From positions 36,924,790-36,988,789 of the forward strand of contig OY482849.1 of NCBI GenBank assembly GCA_960531495.1: a DNA stretch of 64,000 nucleotides, written 5' to 3'. This DNA comes from Zeus faber. Its lineage: Eukaryota; Chordata; Actinopteri; Zeiformes; Zeidae. The translations under genes and the position numbers were made by a program. Of this stretch, positions 1 to 31,846 are shown in pieces (within the stretch, counting starts at the first letter, position 1; every line of letters begins with the position of its first letter). The notes below the pieces were generated by a model, which saw nothing but the letters and a program-made list of their open reading frames with translations, did no database searches and was not told the DNA's origin.

Positions 1-715
1 TAGCTTGTAGCTTGTAGCCTGTAGCTTGTAGCTTGTAGCCTGTAGCTTGTAGCCTGAAGCCTGTAGCTTGTCGCCTGTAGCTTGTAGCTTGTAGCCTGTA
101 GCTTGTCGCTTGTAGCCTGTAGCTTGTAGCTTGTAGCCTGTAGCTTGTAGCCTGTAACCTGTAACTTGTAGCTTGTAGCCTGTAACCTGTAGCATGTAGC
201 CTGTAGCCTGTAACCTGTAGCATGTAGCCTGTAGCCTGTAACCTGTAACCTGTAGCCTGTAGCCTGTAGCCTGTAACATGTAGCCTGTAACCTGTAGCAT
301 GTAGCCTGTAACCTGTAGCTTGTAGCATGTAGCCTGTAACTTGATAGCTTGTAACTTGATAGCTTGTAGCCTGTAACCTGTAACTTGTAGCATGTAGCCT
401 GTAACCTGTAGCTTGTAGCCTGTAGCATGTAGCCTGTAACCTGTTGCCTGTAGCTTGTAACCTGTAGCCTGTAGCTTGTAGCCTGTAGCATGTAACCTGT
501 AACTTGTAGCTTGTAGCATGTAGCCTGTAACCTGTCGCATGTAGCCTGTAACTTGTAGCATGTAGCCTGTAACTTGATAGCTTGTAACTTGAAAGCTTGT
601 AGCCTGTAACCTGTAACTTGTAGCCTGTAGCTTGTAGTCTGTAGCTTGTAGCTTGTAGCTTGTAGCCTGTAGCATGTAGCCTGTGGCATTTAGCCTGTAG
701 CATGTAGCCTGTAGC
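1..715. repeat. Tandem repeat of short TAGCCTGTAGCTTG-like units
   Basis: The first 715 bases are a degenerate tandem array of 6-9 base units such as tagcctg, tagcttg, tagcatg and taacctg, combined into longer mixed blocks. The array runs off the left edge of the window, so its true length is unknown. It codes for nothing visible and ends in about 70 bases of unique sequence. Confidence 0.9.
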
Positions 716-839
716 ACCATCTGCTGGGAGCAGGAGGGAAGCTCAGGCCACCAACACAACAAAGTCATGGATCCACTGCTTTCACGGACAAGATGAATTG
801 AGTGTATTTTTATTATTATTATTAAGATTCTTTTTTGTT

Positions 840-1420
840 ACATGACTACAACACACACACTACAACACACACTACAACACACACACTACAACACACACAC
901 TACAACACACACTACAACACACACACTACAACACACACTACAACACACACACTACAACACACACACACACACTACAACACACACACTACAACACACACAC
1001 ACACACTACAACACACACACACACACTACAACACACACACACACTACAACACACACTACAACACACACTACAACACACACACTACAACACACACACACAC
1101 ACACTACAACACACACACACACACTACAACACACACACTACAACACACACACACATTACAACACACACACTACAACACACACACTACAACACCCACACAC
1201 ACACACTACAACACACACACACACTACAACAGACACACTACTAACACACACATTACAACACACACACTACAACACACACACACACACTACAACACACACA
1301 CTACAACACACACACACACTACAACACACACACTACAACACACACACATTACAACACACACACTACAACACACACACTACAACACAAACACTACAACACC
1401 CACACACACTACAACACCCA
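840..1420. repeat. Compound (AC)n / actacaac microsatellite
   Basis: Short CA runs alternate with the word actacaac over about 580 bases. Both + strand frames stay open and would give His/Thr-rich peptides, but this follows from the lack of stop codons in the repeat and not from coding constraint. Confidence 0.9.
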
Positions 1421-1575
1421 CGCTTCTTTTTGGGTGGTGCTGGTGAAACGCTTCCTCTGCATTGAACCATCCTGGCTTGTGCTTCCTCTGGGGGGGGCAG
1501 CCAGGAGCAGGGGGCAGCGTTGGTCGACGCCCGGGGACCTGGTGATGAGTGTCCATCCGTGGTCACACCATGATG
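1418..1575 (+). repeat. Dispersed repeat, copy 1 (inverted relative to 56740-56905)
   Basis: About 150 bases holding words such as gcttcctctgcattgaacc and ccaggagcagggggcagc match, in opposite orientation, the segment at 56740-56905. Both copies adjoin a CA-rich tract. This is an interspersed element I cannot name. Short ORFs on either strand here are not conserved genes. Confidence 0.7.
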
Positions 1576-1599
1576 TGTGCATGTTTTGGGTGGAGGTCC

Positions 1600-1780
1600 T
1601 TACTGACGTTAGGTGGAGGAAACCCCACGTGAGCACGGGGAGAACATGCAAACTCCACCCAGAAAGGCTCCTCATCAGGAGATAACCCACCGGAGCACGG
1701 TGCCACCAGCACCCCAGGCGGGAATCGAACCCAGTGCAATGCACTGCGCTGCCGTGCCGTATTGGGGGTGGTCCCCGACA
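1600..1780 (-). repeat. tRNA-like SINE fragment (reverse orientation)
   Basis: Read on the minus strand, this segment has the words gcacggcagcgcagtgcatt and gggttcgattcccgcctggg, then a tail with gagtttgcatgttctcc. The GGTTCGATTCC word is a Pol III B-box. A matching + strand piece lies at 18010-18100 inside an ecm2 intron. This is a typical fish tRNA-derived SINE layout. Confidence 0.6.
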
Positions 1781-3596
1781 TGCCGGGGTCCAAGTTTGAT
1801 CCAGATCGCTCCATTGTGTTGGAATCATTTAGTAAAAACATGCATTTTTTCATCATGGCCGCAGTGCGCGCGCATGTGCTAATGGGGGCTGGCACAAGCC
1901 TCATGCTAGCAGCCTGCTTGGCTGGCACACAGGGTTAGCTGTAGCTGTAGCTGTAGTAGTAGCTGTACTTGGACTGAAGGTAAATAGGATACAAGCTGTA
2001 AACCGTACCACCAAGTTCCACAGCGACAGGTATTATTTTACCAGAAGACAACTGGATGAAACGAGGAGGAACATATATGATATAGAGAGAAAGACAGGTC
2101 CTCTGTATGTGAAGTCAGTTCAAGCACTTATCAAATGTAGTATTCGTGTCAAGGTAGTTTTGTTCATTTACAAAGTGCCATCAAATAATTCTGTTCCCCA
2201 AAACAGGTCAGGGTGCAGTGCATAGTGAGCCTAAGCCTAAGCTGGTATCAATAACTAGCAATCACCAGTACCAACTAGTACCAACTAGCAATAACTAGTA
2301 ATTACTCGTAATAACTAGTATATGTACTATATGTGCTATATTGCTATATTACTATATTTTCCACTAAATAATATAACATTCCCTGTGTTGTGTTGGAGGA
2401 ACACACTGAACCTTCAGAGTTCAAACTCAGTACTTCCTCACAGTGCTACACTCAGTACTTCCTCACATCACTTCTCACCTTTCAAATCCTCAACATTCTC
2501 AATGTTTTCAATATGAACAAAGTCGTTGTTTCCTCCATGAAATATAGAACGCTGTGCTGCCACAAGGAGGCGCCATGCTGCAGTGTGTGTGTGTAGTATT
2601 GTACTAAATGATTACTTTCTGCTCATAGAGATTGGACACATCCTTTATTTGTCTTGACAGATCATTGTGAAAACACATGGACGTGTTGAAGGTACTTGAA
2701 GGTCGTAGCGTGGCCTTTGAAGGTCGTAGCGTGGCCTTTGAACCTTCAACATAAAATACATGAACATAAGTTCGCTTCAGCTCTCGGGGCCAGGTCTCCT
2801 GCCATGACGTGGATGTGAGCAGCCCTGGTGCACACACCCCTGACAGGAGCAGGTCCAGAGCAGGGGATCTCAACGTGTGGTCAGGGGACCTCCGTGGTCC
2901 TCCAAGAGGTTCCAGGGGGTCCCAAGCAAAGTGAATAATAGTTCAACTTAATAGTTAAAAGACGTTAGCACCGTTACAGAATATATAATACAGCCTGTTT
3001 CACTGTTCTCTCCCTGACTGGAGCAGAGACGCTGAATCACATCGACAAAGAGCAAAGTTGATCAGATCGGCTCCACAAACTGAATCTGATCAAATGGGAT
3101 CAAATTCCATTTTGTCAGTCTTGGCCGTCTGTGATGTCACTGCTCTCTCCTTGTTCATGTTTTGGCAAAAAAAACAAAAAACTTAAATCTGACTTTTCAA
3201 ACCGGGATCCAACATAATAGTTGACTATTTGCGGCGGGCAACTGGATTTGGGCCGGCAACCAGACCGTCTGGTTGCCCCGTTGTCACCGCTTTTCATATG
3301 TTAAAAACAAAATAAGCCTGTTTACCTCTGTATCTTTAGAAACCTCCATCAAGGAAAACGAGTCCAAATGGGAAATACGTGAGAATATTGAAACATAGAT
3401 TATAATTATAAAGGATTATTATCACTCAACTAGAAAATAATCTAAATTCAGCAACCATTTTGTCAGTCTTTGCATCAGCAACCACTTGTAACAGTTGGTG
3501 TCTGCCCGGATTCAAACCCTCATCCGATCGCTGGGCGGTACGTGTCTGTGATTGGCTGCTTTCTTGACGATGGGAGGTTGCCACAGGTGGTAGCTT
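1781..3596. other. Non-coding region 3' of aspn
   Basis: No gene is recognised. The segment contains short tandem words (ccaactagtaata near 2250-2320), a local duplication of gaaggtcgtagcgtggcctt near 2697-2740, and at about 2855-2930 a stretch resembling common degraded fish elements (ggtcctccaagaggttccag). The 3' UTR of aspn probably lies in the right-hand part, but I could not fix its polyadenylation site. Confidence 0.5.
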
Positions 3597-5924
3597 CTAC
3601 TTGCGGAAGTTCCCCATCTGGACACCGCGCCGGCCGGACACGCAGCGGAACGCCGCCGGCTGGATGCTCCAGTACTTAACTGGGTTGGCGAACAGACTGA
3701 TGCCCGTGTAGAGGTTCTTCTTAGCGCCGGGCCTGCTGGGGCAGAAGTCGTTGATGCCTACACTGCTTATCTTGTTGGCATGAAGGTAGACCACCTTGGA
3801 AAACAGAGAAGGTTGAATTTGGTTTGTGTTTAATAACTGTTATTTATTACAATCATATTAAAAATATCAGGTAAGAACCGAGCGATATCCTTATCTCGGG
3901 AGTAGTAGGCGCCGTAGCCGTCCGCCATACAGCTAAGCAACCGTTGGGTTCTAAAGGTAGTTTGATCCGAGTAAACGGTGCGAAGCAGACTGAGCCGGCG
4001 GGACCCCGCCCACTGCAGCTTTGCTGTTTCTGAGCCTCACCTGGAGGTAGCGCAGGGAGGCCAGTTCTGCAGGAACCTTCTTCAGCTTGTTGTTGTCCAG
4101 GTGGATCTCCCTGATGTTGGGAACGCTGGCCAGGCTGCCGTTCTCCACAGATTTGATCTGGTTAAAACTCAGACCCAGTCTGGAAAGTCAGTCAGAGGGA
4201 GAACTAGTCACGACACACACGTCTTTCAGTCAGTTTTTAAATATGCTTGATTTCGAGGTTAAAAATGTGCCTGAACCCCTGAAAAATACAGATGTTCTCT
4301 GTTAGTATTAATTCATGGAAATTAAGGGAAAAGGACAAAGTAATAAATATGTTGTTGACGATAATGAATCTCCTCTTGCTCAAAATCAGTTCTTGAAAAG
4401 GCGACAGGTCACATGTTATTGTGATAAAAAGTTACATTCAAGTTTTGTTTTGCTCATTGAAAGTGTTGGGAAAGTGCTTGAATTTCATTGACCTCTCCCT
4501 CTACAAACCCCGGCTCCGTCCCATGCCCTCAAACCTGTTGTAAGGGGTTAGGTTCTCACCGCTGCAGGTTTCTGTATCTAATGAGGTCTTCGACCTCCAC
4601 TTTGGAGATGTGGTTGTAGTCCAGACTCAGCTCTGTGATGGAGGGTGGCAGGTCTGGGAAACACAAATGACATCTTACGAAGTGAAACATGGATATATAC
4701 AGCTGCTTCCCTGCTGTTGAAATGAGGACTTCTTTTCGTGTTTTAGTTCTAGAGCAGTGATGAGATGTGAGTGGGAACCTTCTGATGACCTCTGCGTTTC
4801 TACCTTTTGGCACAGCGGTCAGTTTGGCCTCTGCCATGCCGATGTAGAGACTGGACACGCCGTCGAACGCTCCCAGCGCGATCCCACTGTTGGTGAGAGG
4901 GTTGGCGCTCATCTCTGTTGATAAAAAACAAGTTAGTATTTTTGCATTTCAATACAGGGGAGGGTGTGGTACCAACCTCACTGTACCTTTCCCTGGACAC
5001 TGTAGAGAACATACTAGTTTAAAATAACTGAATAACGAGGCGTCATCTTCGTCCTGTTGACCTGGTCCATGACGTCACATCTCACCAGGAGCCAGTGTTT
5101 GGCTGACTAGAGTGGCTTTTATTCTCAGCCAAATAGAACCAGTTCTGACCCAGGACGTGCAGGTTCCTCAGGCCTTTGAAGGCCTCCTTCTGGACACGGC
5201 TGATGTGGTTCTCGTGAAGGCGTAGCTCCAGCACGTTGCGGGGCAGGTTGGCAGGGATCTGTGTCAGCTGATTGTACGACAGGTAGAGCAGTCTGAGGTG
5301 GTCCATGTTCTGGAAAGCTTTGGGATGAATCACGGCGATCTTATTGTTGATCAGGAACAGGGCCTGCAAGTAGACAATGGAAGGAGAATAAAGTGCTGAC
5401 TTCTCCAGATAAGAGAACTGGGGAAAGAGGTTGAGCCCCCCTGGTGGTGTAATCCTGCAAGCACTTGCATAAAGCTTTTTGAGGCCTTTGAAATCGCCCT
5501 CCTTGATCTCTGTGATGTCGTTGTTCTGGAGGTCGATCATCACAGTGTCTTCAGGAATCTTCTCGGGAACAGCAATCAGACCTGTGAACACAGACCATCC
5601 ACACGGCTCTAACAGCGCAACTAGTACCACGACGAAGACACTCCTAGCACATTATCTGTACAACACTCAAATGGTCTCATTCAACTAATGCTTTAAACAT
5701 GGACTAGACGGACCCTGGTCCGAGCACTGGACCACCCTAGGCCAACACTGGCATCCGGTGGGGCACTTCTCATCATCTTCATCATCAATGTCATCGTCCT
5801 CATCGTCGTCATCAGCGTCGCCCATCATGATGTCATAGCTCCTGAGGAACTCCATGACGTTGATCGGCTGGTAGGGTTTAGCGTTGCCAAGTGCCAGTAG
5901 GCACAGGAGGAGGAAGAGCCGCAT
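3597..5924 (-). CDS. aspn: Asporin (class I small leucine-rich proteoglycan), 7 coding exons
   Basis: Secreted matrix protein; in mammals asporin binds collagen and TGF-beta. Coding exons on the minus strand: 5714-5924, 5469-5581, 5150-5363, 4804-4914, 4560-4653, 4041-4179, 3597-3794. They join in phase to give 359 residues (human is 380). Visible features are a signal peptide ([15 protein letters not shown]), an Asp/Glu-rich tract ([17 protein letters not shown]) diagnostic of asporin, a CX3CXCX6C cysteine cap ([14 protein letters not shown]), a run of LRRs, and a C-terminal cysteine pair (NDFCPS, FRCV) of the ear-repeat type. The start is the first ATG before the signal peptide. That exon probably begins at 5971 after a CAG acceptor, giving a 47-base 5' UTR part. 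Intron 2 (5364-5468) needs a GC donor. ecm2 follows upstream in the same orientation, as in mammals. Confidence 0.96.
5364..5468 (-). other. aspn: aspn intron 2: 105-base in-frame intron with a GC donor
   Basis: The only junction that keeps the LRR frame (KKLY then ALFLINNK) uses donor gcaagt at 5468-5463 with acceptor cttgcag before 5363. The canonical-looking gt two bases downstream breaks the frame. The intron is exactly 105 bases and has no stop in the aspn frame, so retention would insert 35 residues without a frameshift. Confidence 0.8.
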
Positions 5925-5971
5925 GGTGGCGTCGCTAGGAGACTGGTTGCTGGTGATACGCCACCGGAGAA

Positions 5972-8900
5972 CTGCCGAGGAAGAGAGAGAAGTCAGGTTC
6001 CACAACCAACAGGAAGAGGACCAGAGCGTGACATCAACACTCTACACTGTGAACAGAAATGGTACTAAACTCGATTTAACTGGTGTGCTGCTACGGGCTG
6101 TTTCAGAGTCAGCACTGTGGACAAAGGAATGCTTCAGGAGAAAATTGATGTCAAAAGCAGAGAATTGGTGAGAAAGATTCTCTACGTTTAACCCAATCCT
6201 GTGCTTTTTAATGGAAAACTCAGTTATTTTTTTACCGATCCTTATTTTCTGATCATTGGGAGTCAATCGTAGTGATTGGCATCAGCGCCAATCCAATCCT
6301 AGGGAACACCTTCAGCTGATGGCCGCACCTTGGCCATGCTGGCCTCTGTGCACGACAGCCGGCTGACTTTAAAAACCCATGACTGGATTAATTTAAAAAC
6401 TGTGTTGACTCCCGATGATCTAAAAATAAGGGGGTTGGGTTAAAAGGTTCCTATAATTTTCAAGCTACATTTTGAAAATCCATTTGCAAAGAGTGATGGA
6501 ATGTGTTTGTCAAGCAGCGCGCACAAAAACTGATCATTGACTGGAAAAGGCATCGGGACGCCAACACTAATGTTTCTGTAGTCTGCACCTTTCCACCACC
6601 TCTGGACATTTGCAGAATAAAGAGGGTTGTTTCCGTCACGCCGGCGGTACAGCAGAGCGTGCGGTTGCCTGAGTGGCTCTGATGGATTCCCAGTCCTTCC
6701 ATTCAACATTCAGTCAGCCCACAACTATGTGTTGCTGGTCCAGCGTCCTGCATCAGCAGCACATACCACAGAGCCTCCACTGTCCTAGAGCTGTAAATAC
6801 TGCTGCAACACACTATTATAAATCCATCGAATAACACTCATATTAATCTCACACCATGCGATAATCCTCAGACAGTATCAACTATGACTAGTTGAATGAA
6901 TGTCCTTAATTTGTAGGTAAATATTTATCTATAAAACCTCTAATCCTCTGGGCACAGTGTTAATGCTTTCAGACTATATTTAAAAATGTAAGTATGGTGA
7001 AATAAGTATCATACATTATGAGTTACACATTATGTATAATTGACTCCAAGTCTGAGCAGAGTGAGCTGCATTAGAGACCTTACCTTAAGTTGCCTGAAGG
7101 GAGCTGGAAATCCTCAAATGTCTTAATCCAAAAGTTAAGTTGGTAACCTAAAATAGCCTTTCCTAATCAAGGCTTAGTTAGTGAACCTAAATTGTCTAGT
7201 ATGGATTTGAAGGAGCTCCCTGGGACTGCAGCATTCGATCCCTTCATCAGAAAACCACTGGAAAAGATGACGACAACATTTTTTTGGAAGCTGAGAGCTC
7301 CCTGAAGCCGGGCGGGGCCTACCTGAACGTCCAGGTGTGTGCCGGTCCTCTGGAAACCCCTCGGCCGGCAGGAGAATCGGCGCTGAGTCCAGTTGGAAGG
7401 GTCTGGTTCTTCAGAGCATCAGACCCCAACTGGCTCCATCCGGCCCCCTCGGTGAAACCAGAAACCACTGCTGCTGGCGTGAGGAGCTCCTGCGGTGGCT
7501 GGGATCACAGCGTGTGGAGCAGCCTGGGACTAGGGTTGAGGAGGCATTGTTAGCCGTGCTCATGTGCTTCTCATCAGGAGCTTTGAGGAGCTGCCAGAGC
7601 TGTTTAGCTGAAGCTCCTGGGTGATGGAGGCTTTATGTAGAACATTCTGGAAGCTCTGCAGCTTTCCTCCCTTGTGCACCTTTGGCCTTGGGCCAGATTA
7701 AATATCCTCCGTCGACCTGAATGACTTGTGCTTTCAGAGCTGTTCACTTTTATAAGAAGGTGCAGCCATGAAAGATCCACTTTCCATCACTTTACCTGAT
7801 TTTCCAAAAAATAATCAATTGAAAGGCTTCAGGAAATAGGGGTGTGGCTAGTAATTGAACATCACGTATTATCATCACCTTGGCAACCGGTGATCAACAA
7901 AGCACATTCTCATGATCAACACCAGTGAGTGAGAGGAAACGGATGTCTTGGGGGGGGTCCTCAGTCACTAGGAGCTGAAGGAGTGAAGTAGGTAAGGTGG
8001 GGTGAGCATGGCAGCTTGGAGAATCCCACTTAGTAGTACTGAGCTTCACTTATTGAGCTTTAGGTGCTAAAATCAGCTATTTGGCGAAAATATATGATGG
8101 TGATTGGAGTCATTGTATCGCTGCAGGAAGTGACCTCAAAAACATCATACGTACATTTCAACCATTCTGAAAATCCCGGAAGGTTCTATTTTCTCCTAAG
8201 GTGCGGGGGTCAGTGAGTATTTCTGCAGATTGTACTATCCAGTGAGCGGTCAGGAGGTCAGTTTTCACAAAGTAGGGTGCAGCAGGAGCAACATGCTGGG
8301 TCAACACATTTGAACCAGCATTGAAAACATGACACATTGAGTCTTTTATCCAGTAAATCCATTTGTCAGTCATTGTTCAACACAGTCTGGATCAGCAGAG
8401 CTTTCAATAAGAACCATGAAGTACAGAGGTCACAGAGTAGAATCTCTTTTTTTATTCAACGTTCCCTCTGAAGCCACGAAGGAGAGGAGAGAGCAGACGT
8501 GCACAGTTCCAGCCCAGTGCCACTGCCCCCTTCCAGTAGATGTTTACTGCTTGGATGGGACTGAGGAGTAGCTCCTAGAATGGAAAGGCTCCGCTCCCTC
8601 AGGGGGTTAACGTGCATTACACTACATTACACTATTCCATTTTCCACCCGTGGCCGGGCTTTTGTGCTGAGGGCAGCAGGACGGCTGGTGGGGGGAGGCT
8701 GGTGGCTTGGCAGGCGGGCTGACCAGAGTGCTTCTGCTGTCAAACCATCTTTACTAATATTTTCCAATCAGATCTGGTCGAGCGTTTATCTCACCATCGC
8801 TGCTCAGACGGGAGGCTGTGGAGCACTTCCTGTTGAGGAGCTCTTCAGACGTAAGCTCTATGAAAGGCTGACCGCCAGGTGTGACGGTTGGTGACCTGTG

Positions 8901-10305
8901 CAGTGGTTTAGTCTCCGCCTTGTCGTGCTGCTTCACTGTTCATCTCCACCCAACATCCTCCGCCTTGGCTTTCACCTGATATGCACGCAGCATGGCGGGG
9001 CATTTCTACCACCCATGTATTGACATTTGATTGATATTTATTTAATACTATTAGTTAGAGTTTTGGAAAGTCACCATTTTGACTCCATTTGGAGCTACCG
9101 CTGTGTTGTTTGATATAATAAAAGTGGCCAATACTGAATTTCACATGAAACATTGAATATGCAATGATATATATCTGCACTTTGACCAGTAATGTCAGTT
9201 CTGAGAGTACAGTGAGAAAGAGTTGTTGCTTTTAACACATAAATGTAGTCTTGTTTCTGGCTCCATGATATTTATAAAAGGAAAGTCAAAAGAACAATTT
9301 TCCCACTGTCTCATTACTGTTGTGAGAATTTTGGGACCTAAAAATTGGGCTTTGGGCCAAAATGGTTTGGGAACCCCTGATCTAAACTCCAGGAGTGGAA
9401 CCAACCACCGCTTGGAGAACTCGCTGCCACTGACTCTACACATAATGAATGGATCTCATGTCCGTTAGTTTCCAGACCTGAGGTTGTGTTGGAAGAGGTT
9501 GTTGTCCGAGCAGCTCGTTGTTGTTCCTGCAGCTTCTGCTGTGAGGGAGCAAGTGGAATAAAAAACACCCTCACGGCACATGAGACGCTCCTGACTCAGC
9601 CGCGCTCATACTTTCCAAACCATCCGCCGTCTGGTGGGAGCTCCTCAGCCTGCCGTGGGTGGCTGCGGGCTCCGCAAATACTATTTATTTTATTCATTTT
9701 CAAGGGGTTTTGTATTGCACTGGTATCGTAACTGATTTTTTATTCATATGGAATCAGGGGAAGTTTTTTTAAAGAGTTTATTAGATTGTAATTGGTGAGA
9801 AAAAAAAACACATTTGATCCCATCCTGCAATTATGTGAATGTCCCCAGCACGTAGGACATGAAACTAGCGGCAGTATTACCTGCTCTTACACCGTCTACA
9901 TGACTGGAATCAATGTGATTAGAAACACAGCGGTCCTTGATTCTGACTCAGGAAGTGACATCATGTCCATAGTGGCAAAATGATAAAGCGTCACAGCGAG
10001 ATGGGGATTTTTAGGGGGAAACACCTGAACCTTATTTATCGATCAGCGAATGGGTCCAAAGCATCAGGGCTGAAGGTGACCTCGCCCCTCGACGGCAACG
10101 CTTCTCTCCTTACTTGATCAATTCAAACGATTGGACTCCCAATGATCAATAAATATGTTTTAGGTATAAAAAACAAAAAAAAAGTTTTCCTTTCAATCTG
10201 TCCTTGATGGTTTTTGAGACGAGATTCACTTGGTGTCGGATCTGATATGATTGGGCTGAAATACCTTAATTTCATACAAGTTTGATGATTAAATTCCCAA
10301 TTAGT
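5972..10305. other. Intergenic region between aspn and ecm2, no gene recognised
   Basis: About 4.3 kb upstream of aspn without a recognisable gene, RNA or intact transposon. ORFs under about 105 codons here, for example near 7284-7624 and 8580-8894, match no family I know and show no splice context. A word near 9350-9385 (ccaaaatggtttgggaaccc) resembles the start of common fish repeats. The aspn promoter should lie next to 5971-6100, but I see no clear TATA box. Confidence 0.5.
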
Positions 10306-10307
10306 GA

Positions 10308-12095
10308 CTATATGACTGTCTGACTCTTTATGACTGTATGACTCTTAGTGACTATGACTCTTTATGACTGTATGACTCTTAGTGACTGTCTGACTCTTAG
10401 TGACTGTATGACTCTTTATGACTGTATGACTCTTAGTGACTGTATGTCTCTTAGTGACTGTCTGACTCTTAGCGACTGACTCTTTATGACTGTCTGACTC
10501 TTAGTGACTGTATGACTCTTTATGACTGTATGGCTCTTAGTGACTGTCTGACTCTTAGTGACTGTCTGACTCTTAGTGACTGTATGACTCTTTATGACTG
10601 TATGACTCTTAGTGACTGTATGTCTCTTAGTGACTGTCTGACTCTTAGCGACTGACTCTTTATGACTGTCTGACTCTTAGTGACTGTATGTTTCTTAGTG
10701 ACTGTCTGACTCTTTATGACTCTTTATGACTGACTCTTAGTGACTATGACTATGACTGTCTGACTCTTTATGACTATGACTCTTTATGACTGTATGCCTC
10801 TTAGTGACTGTATGTCCCTTAGTGACTGTCTGACTCTTTATGACTGTATGACTCTTAGTGACTGTGACTCTTAGTGACTGTATGACTCTTTATGACTGTC
10901 TGACTCTTAGTGACTGTATGACTCTTAGTGACTGTATGTCTCTTAGTGACAGGCTCTTTATGACTGTCTGACTCTTAGTGACTGTCTGACTCTTAGTGAC
11001 TGACTCTTTGACTGTCTGACTCTTAGTGACTGTATGACTCTGACTCTTAGTGACGATGTCTCTTAGTGACTGTCTGACTCTTAGTGACTGACTGACTCTT
11101 AGTGACTGACTCTTTATGACTGTCTGACTCTTAGTGACTGTCTGACTCGTTATGACTGTATGACTCTTAGTGACTATGACTCTTTATGACTGTATGACTC
11201 TTTATGACTGTATGACTCTTAGTGACTGTCTGACTCTTAGTGACTGTCTGACTCTTTATGACTATGACTTTTAGTGACTATGACTTTTAGTGACTGTCTG
11301 ACTCTTAGTGACTGTATGACTCTTAGTGACTATGTCTCTTAGTGACTGACTCTTTATGACTGTCTGACTCTTAGTGACTGTCTGACTCTTAGTGACTGTC
11401 TGACTCTTAGTGACTGACTCTTTATGACTGTCTGACTCTTAGTGACTGACTCTTTATGACTGTATGACTTTTAGTGACTGTCTGACTCTTAGTGACTGTA
11501 TGACTCTTAGTGACTGTATGTCTCTTAGTGACTGACTCTTTATGACTGTCTGACTCTTAGTGACTGTCTGACTGTTAGTGACTGTCTGACTCTTAGTGAC
11601 TGTCTGACTCTTAGTGACTGTATGACTCTTAGTGACTGACTCTTCCTGACTGTATGTCTCTTAGTGACTGTCTGACTCTTAGCGACTGACTCTTTATGAC
11701 TCCTAGTCACTGTATGACTCTTAGTGACTGTAGGACTCTGACTCTTAGTGACGATGTCTCTTAGTGACTGACTCTTTGTGACTGTCTGACTCTTTATGAC
11801 TGTATGTCTCTTAGTGACTGACTCTTTATGGCTGTATGACTCTGAGTGACTGACTCTTTATGGCTCTTAGTGACTGTCTGACTCTAAGTGACTGTCTGAC
11901 TCTTTATGACTGTATGACTCTTAGTGACGATGTCTCTTAGTGACTGTCTGTCTCTTAGTGACTGACTCTTTATGGCTAACTGACTCTGATTGACTGTATG
12001 ACTCTTAGTGACTGACTGAGTGACTGTCTGACTCTTTATGACTGTATGACTCTTAGTGACTTATGTCTCTGAGTGACTGACTGACTGTATGACTG
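10308..12095. repeat. 1.8 kb minisatellite, 18-bp unit (gactgtatgactcttagt)
   Basis: Tandem copies of a roughly 18-base unit alternate between ctgactcttagtgactgt and tatgactctttatgactg forms. The array fills the space 3' of ecm2. The copies are fairly diverged, with many single-base changes and lost partial units. No ORF of note. Confidence 0.95.
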
Positions 12096-12289
12096 ATTAA
12101 TCAGCCTGGATGGTATGTGGAGGACTGTGCACCTGGACATGGGATGTTTAAGGAGAATGTTGTGGATGTTTCCAGCAGTAAAAGTCTTGTTGGACGGTTG
12201 GTTTATTTCAACAGATCTACATTCACCTCCTGACCTGAGTCACATCTTACCAACAAAAACAACTTCTCTCTCTGAGGGACAGTAGATGG

Positions 12290-12475
12290 ATGGATACATT
12301 TACATGTAGTCATTGATCAGACGCTTTTGTACAATTATTCAAACACTGACGGACGCAGCCATCAGGAGCAATTAGGGGTTAAGTGTCTTGCTCAAGGAGC
12401 CTGGGATCGAGCCAGCAACCTTTAGATTACTAGACGACCAGCTCTACCTCCTGAGCTACCATCCCCTTTAATAGA
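12290..12475 (-). repeat. tRNA-derived SINE (reverse orientation)
   Basis: The minus strand gives a tRNA-like head (ggtagctcaggaggtagagc, then gttgctggctcgatcccagg as B-box) followed by cttgagcaagacacttaacc and a tail with tgactacatgtaaatgta. The same layout is present on the + strand at 43580-43803, and the tail alone at 50411-50477. This SINE type is abundant in fish. This copy probably lies in the ecm2 3' flank or 3' UTR; a candidate AATAAA (minus strand) is at 12202-12207. Confidence 0.75.
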
Positions 12476-12635
12476 TAGATGAATGATAGATGGATAACAA
12501 CATGTAACATGTCACTGAGAAGAAACCACTTAATCTTCCTCATTCTTTCAATTGTCTGGCTTCTTATGAGAGGTGATTTTCTGACTTTGTTTTGCGGGGA
12601 TTCCAACATTCAGTCCACGGCTGTGGACAGTGCGG

Positions 12636-31165
<18,530 letters not shown>

Positions 31166-31239
31166 CCCTGCAGCAGAGGTCCCACAAAGACAGACAGACA
31201 GTTAGATAGATGTCTGCCTGTATCAGCTGAGCTTCACTA

Positions 31240-31802
31240 ACAGATAGACTTCCTGTTGTTCCTCAAATACCTTCTCAGTTACTAATGGATGGTTAGCGTG
31301 TGTGTGTGTGTAATGACTGCTCTATCAGCCTGAGGTCTGTCATTATTAAAGCACAGCAGCATGAGAGTGAGGAGCAGTGCATGATGGGACAGGACAGAGG
31401 AGTGCGACCATGGGATGGATCCTGATGTCAGTGTTTGATGTGTTTTACCTGATACAGTGTGCAGTGTGGTTACCATGCCAACAGGAAGATGTGTGGCTAT
31501 AGTTGTGGGTCCTCTCTGTTGTTAGAACCCAGAAATGAAACTAAAGCATCAGACAAACTAGGAACAGGAAACAAACATGTTTCATTCCACACACACTGTA
31601 ACACACACTGTAACACACACTGCAACACACACTATAACACACTGTAACACACTGTAACACACACCGTAACACACTCTGTAACACACTCTGTAACACACTG
31701 TAACACACTGTAACACACACTGTGGCTTCTTGGTCTGATTTCCGACCGAGCAAGTCAGAGGGGGTTAGGGTCTGGATGTGCAGGCTCACATGGAGAGACA
31801 AC

Positions 31803-31846
<44 letters not shown>

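Noticed and set aside
835-1465. Two overlapping 200-codon ORFs
   Set aside because: Pure CA/actacaac repeat translation, both frames equally open.
1-3596. Osteomodulin (omd) expected next to aspn
   Set aside because: I looked for SLRP-type LRR words on both strands and found none; the gene is either outside the window or absent.
5463-5468. Using the gt at 5466-5465 as aspn exon 2 donor
   Set aside because: It leaves the exon in the wrong phase and breaks the LRR; only the GC donor restores the family sequence.
7284-7624. Overlapping 89-95 codon ORFs upstream of aspn
   Set aside because: No recognisable domain, no splice context, and both frames are open because of local GC content.
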